The notes beneath the pieces were generated by a model. The model was not told the DNA's origin. It saw nothing but the letters and a program-made list of their open reading frames with translations, and searched no databases. A stretch of 64,000 bases of DNA from Candidatus Bipolaricaulota bacterium (GTDB taxonomy: Bacteria; Bipolaricaulota; Bipolaricaulia; Bipolaricaulales; Bipolaricaulaceae): positions 108,457 through 172,456 of the forward strand of contig JACIWK010000001.1 in assembly GCA_014360985.1 (NCBI GenBank). Reading direction: 5' to 3'. Made by a program: the position numbers and the translations under genes. Shown one piece after another: positions 30,425 through 39,199 of this stretch; the stretch's first letter is position 1, and each line of letters starts with the position of its first letter.

Positions 30425-31551
30425 ATGATCAGACGAATCGGAGTCTTGACCATGGTGGGGGTGGCCTTCGCGGCCTGAGCGCGGCGGGGGCCGTGGAGAT
30501 CTGCGACTACAGGCCGCCGCAGACGGACCTGACGAACCTCTGGCTCGCAGGGAACTACCGCTACTTCAATGACCCGGCCACTCCAGACGTGGACGTGAAC
30601 GCGGGTCGGGCGACGCTGACGCTCAACAAACTGTTCGACTCCCCAATGTTCGGGTACAGCCTGTCCGGCCTCGGCGAGCTCGGCCTGGTCAACCTCGGCC
30701 TGGCGAGCATCGCCGCCCAGGGAGCAGGCACGGCGCGGTATTACTTCGTCCACGGCGAACCACTGTTCGGGTTCGGCGGGCTCAACGTGGGCTACGCCAC
30801 GGGACAGCCCCAGCCGGGGATCACCCTCAGCGTGGGCGCGGGCTACGGGCGGTTCGCCGACGTGACGCCCCTCGCCAAGGCGTTCCGCATCGAGAAGCTC
30901 CTCTTGGACCGAAAGGTGATCACCCAAGGTCTGCCCGACAGCGTGCTCCTCGCCGTGGGCGAGGAGATCGGCCGCTGGGAGGAGTACGCCGTGGGAAAGA
31001 CCCCTGCCGATGCGGCGAAGGACCTCGCGGCCGCGGTGGTGCTCCGGATCCAAGGGGCAACCGGGGCCACCGTGGACCCGCGAACCGTACTGGCGATCGA
31101 GGACGAGATCCTCGCCACCGGCGCTGAACGCTACTGCGGATGGGCGCTTCAGGCTGGGCTCGGCTACGAGCTCGTCGACCCGTACGGCAACCCCCAGGAC
31201 GTGGTGGTGACCGTGTCCGCCGACGCGGCGTACGCACCCGCACCTGGGGCCCAGCTCTTGTTCCGGGCGCTGGCGTTCGGTCCGTTCGACATCGTGAACC
31301 AGCACACGCTCACCGTCACCCTGGCCTACGAACAGGAGCTAAGCGCAACCTCGGCGCTCCAGGCGAACGCGATGTTCCACCGGGTGAACCGGCTTGACCT
31401 CGATCCAGAAGACTCGCTCTCCGCGAGCGCCCAGCTCGCGTTCACGCTGGGGAAGGCAAGCCTCGGGATCGGACTCGCCCTGGGCAAGGCCGCGGACGCC
31501 ACGGGGTGGTCGGTGGACTTCAGCCTGTCCGTCTCGATGAAGATCCTCTAG
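30425..31551 (+). pseudogene. Secreted/envelope hypothetical protein with apparent 1-nt frameshift after the signal peptide
   Basis: ATG 30425 frame encodes MIRRIGVLTMVGVAFAA then TGA; mature ORF (LSAAGAVEICDYRPPQTDL...) continues in another frame to 31551. Confidence 0.6.
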
Positions 31552-31559
31552 GCGCGGCG

Positions 31560-31955
31560 CTACCCTTCGAGGTCGGAAGGACCGAACGCGCGGGGGAGGA
31601 GTTCGGGAAGCGATGTCACTTCCCAGCTCCTCCCCTCTCCATCGGCGAGGATCACCTTCAGGTCCGGCGCGAACTCGTTCAGCGCCTGGCGGCAGGCCCC
31701 GCACGGGGAACAGGGGGCATCGCCGCAGGCGACGGCGATCGCCTCGAACTCCCGCACCCCCTCGGACACGGCCTTGAACAGGGCCACCCGCTCCGCGCAC
31801 ACGGTTAGGCCGTAGCTGGCGTTCTCCACGTTGCACCCCGTGAACAGGCGCCCGCCCTTGGAGAGGAGGGCTGCCCCCACCGGGAACCCGGAATAGGGCG
31901 CGTACGCCCGGCGCCGGGCCTCCGCCGCGGCCGCCACAAGTCTCGACTCGTCCAT
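31560..31955 (-). CDS. cdd: Cytidine deaminase
   Basis: GCNVENASYGLTVCAERVALFKAVSEG...PCSPCGACRQALNEF. Confidence 0.95.
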   Translation of the reverse strand: MDESRLVAAAAEARRRAYAPYSGFPVGAALLSKGGRLFTGCNVENASYGLTVCAERVALFKAVSEGVREFEAIAVACGDAPCSPCGACRQALNEFAPDLKVILADGEGRSWEVTSLPELLPRAFGPSDLEG

Positions 31956-31980
31956 GACAACCTCCTTCTCTGCTGGAGGC

Positions 31981-33597
31981 TCAGGCTGTCTGACGGCGTT
32001 CGTGGTCGCGCTTCCGCAGCTCGGCCCGCTTGATCTTGCCGCTTGAGGTCTTGGGAAGCTCGGACACGAACTCGATCTCCCGCGGGTACTTGTAGGGGGC
32101 AGTCACCTTCTTCACGTGGTCCTGGAGCTCGGCCACGAGCGCTTCGGACGGCTGGTACCCCTGGGCGAGGACGACGAACGCCTTCACGATCTGGCCCCGC
32201 ACGGGGTGGTTCGCTCCGATCACCGCGGCCTCGACCACCGCGGGGTGGGAGACGAGCGCGTCCTCGACCTCGAACGGCCCGATCCGGTACCCGGAGGCCT
32301 TGATCACGTCGTCGGCCCGGCCCTCGAAGAAGAAGTACCCGTCCTCGTCCACGCGGACGAGGTCCCCGGTTCGGTACCACTTGCCGGACAGGACCTGGGC
32401 GGTGAGCGCGGGATCCTTCCAGTACCCGTCGAAGATCCCCGGGTTCCCCACCTCGACGGCGATCTCCCCGATCTCGCCTGGCTTCACGGGAACCCCGTGC
32501 TCATCGATCGGGGTCGCGTTGGGACCCGGCGTGGGAAGGCCCATCGACCCCGGCTTCACCGGAAGGCCCGGCGGGTTGCAGGCCAGACACACGGATTCCG
32601 TCTGGCCGTACCCGTCGCGGATCGTGATCCCAAACGCTTGCCTGAACACCTCGATCGCCTCGGCGTTGAGGGGTTCCCCGGCGGAGACGGCGTCGCGCAG
32701 GGCCACCTTCCACTTCCCAAGGTCGGGAACCTGGATCAGGAGCCGGTACTCGGTGGGGGTGGCGCAGAGCTTGGTGACCGGGTACCGGGCGAGGAGGTCG
32801 AGGTACCGCTCGGCGTCGAACCGGCCGTGGTACATGAGCTGGGTGCATCCGGTGGTCAGCCCCACCCCCATCGGCGCCCAGTACCACTTCGCCCACCCCG
32901 GGGCGGTGGTGGCCCAGATCACGTCGTCGGGCTCCGCGCCCCAGAAGTAGCGGGCGGTGATCCGAGAGTGGCCGTACATCCAGCGGTGGCGGTGCATGAC
33001 AGGCTTGGGGTTCCCGGTGGTTCCCGAGGTGAAGTTGATCGTCAGGGGGTCGTGGGCGGTGAGGGGGATCGGCGCCACGGGTCGGGCGCTCTTCATCGCC
33101 TTCTCGAACGACGTCCACCCCGGCTTCTCTCCCCCGATGAGGATGAACTGCTCCAAGGGGCACTTCCCCCGCACCTCCTCCACCTCGCCGATCGTCGAGA
33201 CGTGGGCGATCACCGTGCGTGCCCCGGCTGTTTCAGCCCGATAGATGATGTCCTTGGCGCGGAGCATGTCGGTGCCGGGCACGGCCACCCCGCCCGCCTT
33301 GAACGTACCGATCTGGGCCACGAACGCCTCGGGGATCCGCGGGAAGATGTGCATCACCGGGTCGCCCTTCCTCACCCCGAGGGCCATCAAGACCGAGGCG
33401 AACCGGCTCGACTGGTCCGAGAGCTCGCCCCACGTCATCGTCCGCCTCTCGCCCTTCTCCGACTCCCACAGGACGCACGCCTTGTCTGGATGGGCGCGGG
33501 CGTGACTGTCCACCGCCCCGGCGATCGTGTACCCGGCGGGGATCTCCCACCGGAACTCCCGCTTCTCCCGTTCGTACTCTTCGCGTGTGAAAACCAT
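31981..33597 (-). CDS. AMP-binding acyl-CoA synthetase
   Basis: INFTSGTTGNPKPVMH P-loop; YRTGDLVRVDEDGYFFFEGRADDVIKASGYRIGPFEVE; TSSGKIKRAELR. Confidence 0.9.
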   Translation of the reverse strand: MVFTREEYEREKREFRWEIPAGYTIAGAVDSHARAHPDKACVLWESEKGERRTMTWGELSDQSSRFASVLMALGVRKGDPVMHIFPRIPEAFVAQIGTFKAGGVAVPGTDMLRAKDIIYRAETAGARTVIAHVSTIGEVEEVRGKCPLEQFILIGGEKPGWTSFEKAMKSARPVAPIPLTAHDPLTINFTSGTTGNPKPVMHRHRWMYGHSRITARYFWGAEPDDVIWATTAPGWAKWYWAPMGVGLTTGCTQLMYHGRFDAERYLDLLARYPVTKLCATPTEYRLLIQVPDLGKWKVALRDAVSAGEPLNAEAIEVFRQAFGITIRDGYGQTESVCLACNPPGLPVKPGSMGLPTPGPNATPIDEHGVPVKPGEIGEIAVEVGNPGIFDGYWKDPALTAQVLSGKWYRTGDLVRVDEDGYFFFEGRADDVIKASGYRIGPFEVEDALVSHPAVVEAAVIGANHPVRGQIVKAFVVLAQGYQPSEALVAELQDHVKKVTAPYKYPREIEFVSELPKTSSGKIKRAELRKRDHERRQTA

Positions 33598-33643
33598 CCA
33601 TCACTCCTTTGCCGTGGTCGGCCTCGTTGGCTAGTGTTATAGC

Positions 33644-34420
33644 ATGCCCAACGACCGGAACGCAACCGAACGACGGGCGATCGTGGTCCTGCCCCCCGGC
33701 GCGGCGCGCCGCCTCATCGCCCGCGGCGTGGCGCGCCTCCCCTCCGCGCAGCACGCCCTCCGGGAGGGCCTCGTCGTCGTCACCCTCGGCACGACGAACG
33801 CCTACGTGGCCGAGGAGCTCCTGGGAGCGCCGATCGAGCGGGAGCGGTTCTGCGCGGGGTACATCGGCGAGACCCTGACCTGGGTCCCCCCCGAGCGGCA
33901 GGCGCATCCCCTCGTTCTCGACAAGGGGACACGCGTGGACTTGTCCCTCGACGAGGCTGTGACCCAACTGAAGGCGGGCGACGTAGTCGTCAAGGGGGCG
34001 AACGTCCTCGACCCGTCGGGGGTGTGCGGGGTGTTCATGGCCTCCCCGGCGGGGGGAACGGTGGGGAAGCTTGCGGTCCCCGCCCTCGCCCGGGGCGTGG
34101 AGGTCGTGATCCCGATCTCGGCTGCAAAGTCGATCCACGGGTTCGTGGCCGACCTCGCCCCCGAGGTGGGGATCGGCAGGGTGGGCGACGCGACCGGGTT
34201 CCCGATCGGGCTCTTCCCGCTCACGGGCACCGTGGTGACCGAGGCCGAGGCGATCGCGCTCCTGTACGGCGTGCGGGCCGAGCACCTCGCGACCGGAGGC
34301 GTGGGGCCGGGCGCTGGCGGCGTGACCCTCCTCCTCGTCGGCGAGGAGGCGAACGTCCGCCGAGCGTTCGCGGAGCTCTCCGCCCTCGCCCGGACCGAAC
34401 CCCCGCCCGAGGTGGGATGA
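33644..34420 (+). CDS. Hypothetical protein
   Basis: 259-codon ORF in same direction as the YigZ-like and ruvA genes; family not recognised. Confidence 0.65.
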   Translation: MPNDRNATERRAIVVLPPGAARRLIARGVARLPSAQHALREGLVVVTLGTTNAYVAEELLGAPIERERFCAGYIGETLTWVPPERQAHPLVLDKGTRVDLSLDEAVTQLKAGDVVVKGANVLDPSGVCGVFMASPAGGTVGKLAVPALARGVEVVIPISAAKSIHGFVADLAPEVGIGRVGDATGFPIGLFPLTGTVVTEAEAIALLYGVRAEHLATGGVGPGAGGVTLLLVGEEANVRRAFAELSALARTEPPPEVG

Positions 34421-35001
34421 ACGGGATCTCCCGACCGGCCGAGGCGAAGCTTGTCCGCGAGCGGTCGCGGTTCCTCGCCTACGCCGTTCCGGTGACCACC
34501 CCTGCGGAGGCGGAAGGCGCCCTCGATCGCCTCCGCAAGGAGCACCACACCGCGCGCCACGTCCCGTACGCGTACCGGCTTCGTTCGGGCGAGGGCCGGG
34601 CAAGCGACGACGGGGAGCCGTCTGGCTCGGCCGGACGACCGATTCTGAGCCTGCTCGAGGGCGAGGACCTCGGGGACGTCCTCGTCGCCGTGGTCCGCTA
34701 CTTCGGCGGGGTGAAGCTCGGGGTGGGGGGCCTCGCCCGGGCGTACCGCGATGCGGCCCGGGAGGCCCTCACCGCCGCGGGAAGCCGCCCCCTCGTCCCC
34801 GAGGCGCGGATCGTCGTGGCCACAGACCTCGCCCACCTTGGGGCCCTCCTCGCCGCGGCGCGCCGGAGCGAAGCACGCGTCGTTGCCCAACGGTTCAACG
34901 ACCGGGCGGAGGCGGAGCTTATCCTTCCCAAAGCGAACGTTAGACTGTTCCAGACCGCGGTCGCCCCGTGGGGAGAGGTCCAGGAGGTGGGCGATGCTTG
35001 A
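34417..35001 (+). CDS. YigZ/IMPACT family protein
   Basis: ARHVPYAYRL...ASDDGEPSGSAGRPILSLLEGEDLGDVLVAVVRYFGGVKLGVGGLARAY. Confidence 0.9.
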   Translation: MNGISRPAEAKLVRERSRFLAYAVPVTTPAEAEGALDRLRKEHHTARHVPYAYRLRSGEGRASDDGEPSGSAGRPILSLLEGEDLGDVLVAVVRYFGGVKLGVGGLARAYRDAAREALTAAGSRPLVPEARIVVATDLAHLGALLAAARRSEARVVAQRFNDRAEAELILPKANVRLFQTAVAPWGEVQEVGDA

Positions 35002-35581
35002 GTTCGTGGAGGGGCCGGTGATCGAGGCCGGCGAGGAGTCCCTCGTGATCGCGGTGGGGGGGATCGGACTGAGGGTCGCCGTTCCGGCGCGGACGGTGAA
35101 CGAGCTTCGCTCGAACGACACGGCGCGGCTCCTCACCCACCTCATCCTCCGCGAGGACGGGATCGAGCTGTGGGGGTTCGCGACCCGGGAGGAGCGGGAG
35201 ATGTTCGTGGCCCTCCTCTCCGTCCCCCAGGTCGGTCCGAAGCTCGCGTTCCGGCTCGTGTCCGCGCTGCCGCCGGCCGAGCTCTCGGCCGCGGTGCGAC
35301 AGGGGGACCTCTCCGTCCTCGACGGGGTGAAGGGGATCGGCCGCCGCACCGCACAGCGGGTGATGGTCGAGCTCTCGGGGAAGCTCGCCCAGTGGGCTCC
35401 CGTGGGGCCGTCCCCGGCGTCGGAGAAGGCCCAGGTCGTGGTCAAGGCCCTCACGTCGAAGGTCCTCGGGTTCCCCGAGGCCGAGGCCCGCCGGGCGGTG
35501 GAGAAGCTCATGCGGGAGGCCCCCGACGCCTCGGTGGAGGAACTCATCCGGCGGGCGCTCACCCTGCTCGCCAAGGGGTGA
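34994..35581 (+). CDS. ruvA: Holliday junction branch migration protein RuvA
   Basis: SVPQVGPKLAFRLVSALPPAELSAAVRQGDLSVLDGVKGIGRRTAQRVMVEL. Confidence 0.95.
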   Translation: MLEFVEGPVIEAGEESLVIAVGGIGLRVAVPARTVNELRSNDTARLLTHLILREDGIELWGFATREEREMFVALLSVPQVGPKLAFRLVSALPPAELSAAVRQGDLSVLDGVKGIGRRTAQRVMVELSGKLAQWAPVGPSPASEKAQVVVKALTSKVLGFPEAEARRAVEKLMREAPDASVEELIRRALTLLAKG

Positions 35582-35634
35582 CAACCCGTGACGGGTAACG
35601 GGCAACGAGTGACGGGTGAGACGGAGAGGGGCGG

Positions 35635-36051
35635 ATGAGGGTTCTGGGGTTGGACATCGGGGACCGGCGGGTGGGGATCGCCCTCTCCGACGAGACGGGG
35701 ACGATCGCCAGTCCCCATGGGGTCCATACCCGGAGGTCTGCACGGCAGGATGCGGTCTGCCTCGCCCAGCTTGTCCGGGATCTGGGGGCCACGGCCATCG
35801 TGGTGGGGCTCCCGTTGAACATGGACGGCACCGAGGGCGAGCAGGCGCGGAGGACCCGCGCCCTCGCGGAGGCCGTCGCCCGGGAGGCGGGGCTTCCGCT
35901 TCACTACATGGATGAGCGCCTGACCTCAGCCGAGGCCGACCGGGCGATGATCGAGGGCGGGCTGTCCCGGAGGGCCCGCAAGGAGCGGGAAGACGCGCTC
36001 TCCGCCGTGCTCATCCTCCAGGCGTGGCTCGACCGCGGGGTACCGCCCTAG
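35635..36051 (+). CDS. ruvX: YqgF-family Holliday junction resolvase-like protein RuvX
   Basis: MRVLGLDIGDRRVGIALSDETG...VVGLPLNMDGTEG...YMDERLTSAEAD. Confidence 0.95.
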   Translation: MRVLGLDIGDRRVGIALSDETGTIASPHGVHTRRSARQDAVCLAQLVRDLGATAIVVGLPLNMDGTEGEQARRTRALAEAVAREAGLPLHYMDERLTSAEADRAMIEGGLSRRARKEREDALSAVLILQAWLDRGVPP

Positions 36052-36530
36052 TCCTCTCGGGTCCTCCGCCAGGCCTCCACGGCTTGGGTCACTCCTGGCA
36101 GCCACCGCCTTCGGGTGAAGACGAGCACCCCCACGAGGATCTGCACAGCGGGCCGCACGATCTCGCGCCAGAGCGGCCCCCCAAAGTAGGGCTGAGGAAC
36201 AAGCGCCCCCACCAGAGACGGAACGCCCAGGATGATCAGGTAGAACCCAATGGCGGAGAAGAGGACGGACTGGAGATCGTCCGCTCCCAATCCCAGGGCG
36301 AGGCTCTTCTCGCCGTCCTCGCGGACCAGCCACCGCGCGATCGCCCGCGGGTGTCTGAGAAGGAGAAACGCCGTGGTCCCGTACACAACGAGCGCCAGCG
36401 CCCAGGGAAGGAGAAATGCAACGCTGGCTGCGCCAGCGAACGCGGTGAGGTAGATGATCCCGTAGAACGCCAACCGCACGCCGACAAGCCGCACCACGAG
36501 CACGTACAGGTCCAGGAGCTGCATCCTCAT
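36048..36530 (-). CDS. Small multi-TM hypothetical membrane protein
   Basis: MRMQLLDLYVLVVRLVGVRLAFYG; several hydrophobic segments. Confidence 0.6.
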   Translation of the reverse strand: MRMQLLDLYVLVVRLVGVRLAFYGIIYLTAFAGAASVAFLLPWALALVVYGTTAFLLLRHPRAIARWLVREDGEKSLALGLGADDLQSVLFSAIGFYLIILGVPSLVGALVPQPYFGGPLWREIVRPAVQILVGVLVFTRRRWLPGVTQAVEAWRRTRED

Positions 36531-36567
36531 CCCCCCTTGCAGCGTGGATTCGCCGCAAGGAGTGTAG

Positions 36568-37275
36568 CTAGGTTGTGTGGGTTGTGGAAGCGAGGTCGAG
36601 CCCCACGAGGTCGGGGCGGTTGCGGAGGGTCTTCCGCCACGCCTCCCGCTCGCGCCAGCGGCGGATCCTCTCGTGATCGCCGGAGAGAAGGACCTCCGGG
36701 ACCTCCATCCCCTGGAACACGCGGGGACGGGTGTACTGCGGGTACCCCAGCTTCGGTCCGGAGTAGAACGAGTCCGTGGCCGCGGATTCGTGGCGGCCCA
36801 CGACCCCGGGGACCATCCGCGCCGTCGTCTCCAGGACCACGGCCGCGGCGAGCTCGCCCCCCGCGAGGACGTAGTCGCCAATCGAGAGCTCGAGGTCGCA
36901 CAGGGCGGCGACGCGCTCGTCCACCCCCTCGTACCGGCCGCAGAGGAGCGCCACCGCCCCCCGCCGCGCCAGATCGTGGGCAACGGCCTGGGTGAACCGG
37001 ACGCCCTGTGGGGAAAGGAGAACGGCGTACGGACGGCGGCCCGCTGCGGCTGCGATGGCCTCCAGCGCGCGCGCAAACGGCTCGGGGCGCATCACCATCC
37101 CCGCCCCCCCCCCGAACGGCCGGTCGTCCACGATCCCATGCGCGTCGGGTGAGAACAGCCGCAGGTCGTGGAGGTGGACCTCGATTAGGCCCTTGTCCTG
37201 CGCCCCGCGGAGGATGCCCTCGGATGCGAAGGGAACGAGCATCTCCGGATGGAGGGTGACGAGGTCGAACCTCAT
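36568..37275 (-). CDS. trmD: tRNA (guanine-N1)-methyltransferase TrmD
   Basis: MRFDLVTLHPEML...VLLCGRYEGVDERV...LSIGDYVLAGGELAA. Confidence 0.95.
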   Translation of the reverse strand: MRFDLVTLHPEMLVPFASEGILRGAQDKGLIEVHLHDLRLFSPDAHGIVDDRPFGGGAGMVMRPEPFARALEAIAAAAGRRPYAVLLSPQGVRFTQAVAHDLARRGAVALLCGRYEGVDERVAALCDLELSIGDYVLAGGELAAAVVLETTARMVPGVVGRHESAATDSFYSGPKLGYPQYTRPRVFQGMEVPEVLLSGDHERIRRWREREAWRKTLRNRPDLVGLDLASTTHTT

Positions 37276-37511
37276 CTCCAGTCGACGATCACGGTCCGCC
37301 CCGCCTGCCCCCCGATCGTCTCGATGACCCTACACAGCGCCTCCCGATCGCGGGAGGTAAGGGCGTCTCTCTCGTGGCCAGGGACGCGGAGGAACAGGAG
37401 GTCCACCGGGCCGGATTGGATGTGCTCCACCTGGACCTCGCCCGGCCGCGAGGTCACCGCGCGGAGGAGGTACCGCGCGAGATCAGCCAGCATCTCCTTC
37501 GCCTGGCGCAC
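37272..37511 (-). CDS. KH-domain RNA-binding protein (KhpA/YlqC)
   Basis: Small ORF between rpsP and trmD; size and position match KhpA. Confidence 0.75.
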   Translation of the reverse strand: MRQAKEMLADLARYLLRAVTSRPGEVQVEHIQSGPVDLLFLRVPGHERDALTSRDREALCRVIETIGGQAGRTVIVDWR

Positions 37512-37782
37512 CCTCCCGCCCGGAGCGAGCCTCGCCCAATGCCTTGAGGACGCCGCTCTTGGCCAGGATGCGCCGCGCGGCCGGCGACGGTTGGGCCCCT
37601 CGGTTGAGCCAGGACAGGGCGGCCGCAGTGTCCACCGTGACCTCCGCGGGCTCGGCGAGCGGGTTGTAGTGACCGATCGTTGCCACCGCCCGCCCCCCTT
37701 GCTTGTCCGCCCCCTCCATCACCACGATCCGGTAGCTGGGCTGCTTGCGCTTGCCCACCCTCATGAGCCTGATCTTGACCAT
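37483..37782 (-). CDS. rpsP: 30S ribosomal protein S16
   Basis: MVKIRLMRVGKRKQPSYRIVVMEGADKQGGRAVATIGHYNP. Confidence 0.95.
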   Translation of the reverse strand: MVKIRLMRVGKRKQPSYRIVVMEGADKQGGRAVATIGHYNPLAEPAEVTVDTAAALSWLNRGAQPSPAARRILAKSGVLKALGEARSGREGAPGEGDAG

Positions 37783-37786
37783 TCCA

Positions 37787-39097
37787 TCACCTCGTCGCCT
37801 GAGGGCCTCCGCCCCACCCGGGGGGCATCCGCCTTTTCCCGAACCCGCGCACGAGTCGCCGCGCTTGCTCGTATTGGGACAGAAGCTGGTTCACTTCCTG
37901 AACGGTGGTTCCCGAGCCACGGGCGATCCGCCGCTTCCGGCTGGCCCCGATTATATGGGGGGCACGCCGCTCCTCAACCGTCATCGATTGGATGATGGCT
38001 CGCGTGCGCCGGAACTCGTCCTCGATCTTCCCCTCCTGGGCGAACTTCCCCAGTCCAGGGATCCGGGAGAGGAGCTGGTCCAGGGGACCGGCACGGCTCA
38101 TCGCCTCGATCTGGGTGAGGAAATCCTCGAGGGTGAACGAGCCCTCCCGCACCCGCGCCGCCACCGCTGCCACCCTCTCCCCTCCCGCCTCCTCGAGCTT
38201 CTCCGCCAACCCGGCGAGGTCGCCGAACCCCAGGATCCGGTCCGCCATCCGTTCGGGGTCAAACGGCTCGAGGTCATCCAGCCTCTCCCCGACCCCCACG
38301 AACACGACCGGACGCGCAAGCCGGGTGGGGAGCGAGAGGGCCGCTCCCCCACGGGCGTCCCCGTCGAGCTTGGTGAGGACGAGCCCCGTGAACCCAACCG
38401 GCACGAACGCCTCCCCCAGCCGCACCGCTTCCTGGCCCACAAGCGCGTCGAGGACGAGGAGCACATCGCTCGCCCCCCCCGCGGCCGCGATCTCCCCCAC
38501 GAACGGGGGCGGGGCCACGCCCGGAGGGGGCCCTGGTGTGTCCACAACGAGGACGTCGCGGAGCTCCCTCCGCGCCATCTCCGCGGCGCGCTCCACGTCC
38601 TCTCGCGGAGCCCCCACTGCCGACACGAACGGGATTTCAAGGCGGCAAGCGAGGGCCGAAAGCTGCTCCTCTGCGGCGGGGCGTTGCGGGTCAGCACATA
38701 CCAGAACGGGCTTCCGCCCCTTGCGCAGGAGATGGCGGGCGACCTTGCCCGCGGTCGTCGTCTTCCCCGACCCGGCCGGCCCCACGAGGAGGACGATCGC
38801 CGGCCGACCGGAGAGGCGAAGCTTGGCTGCCTCGCCCCCCATCGCCCGTGCTATCTCGCTCCGCACGATCCCCAGAAGCTGCTCAGCGGGGACGAGCGAT
38901 TCCACCACCCTCTCCCCCACCGCGCGTTCCTCGACCCGTGCCAGGATCTCCCGCACCACCCCGTAGTGCACGTCCGCGGCGAGGAGCGCCTGGCGGATCT
39001 CGCGCAGCCCGGCCTGCACGTCGGCCGGGGTGAGCCGCCCTGGGGCACGGAGCTTCCGGAACGCCTGCGAGAGCCGCTCGGTCAGGGACTCGAACAC
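37787..39097 (-). CDS. ffh: Signal recognition particle protein Ffh
   Basis: GPAGSGKTTTAGKVA; TKLDGDARGGAALS; C-terminal M domain. Confidence 0.95.
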   Translation of the reverse strand: MFESLTERLSQAFRKLRAPGRLTPADVQAGLREIRQALLAADVHYGVVREILARVEERAVGERVVESLVPAEQLLGIVRSEIARAMGGEAAKLRLSGRPAIVLLVGPAGSGKTTTAGKVARHLLRKGRKPVLVCADPQRPAAEEQLSALACRLEIPFVSAVGAPREDVERAAEMARRELRDVLVVDTPGPPPGVAPPPFVGEIAAAGGASDVLLVLDALVGQEAVRLGEAFVPVGFTGLVLTKLDGDARGGAALSLPTRLARPVVFVGVGERLDDLEPFDPERMADRILGFGDLAGLAEKLEEAGGERVAAVAARVREGSFTLEDFLTQIEAMSRAGPLDQLLSRIPGLGKFAQEGKIEDEFRRTRAIIQSMTVEERRAPHIIGASRKRRIARGSGTTVQEVNQLLSQYEQARRLVRGFGKRRMPPGWGGGPQATR

Positions 39098-39199
39098 GAA
39101 GAGAGTCTACGGCCCACGGATCCCGATCACAACGGCACGAGCAGACCGGGACGAGGATGGGGCAAGCTAGACTATAATGTTGGTTGAGGTGATGAAGAG

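Noticed and set aside
35583-35625. Short GTGACGGGTAACGGGCAACGAGTGACGGGT repeat between ruvA and ruvX
   Set aside because: Simple intergenic repeat-like sequence, single locus here, no functional signal.
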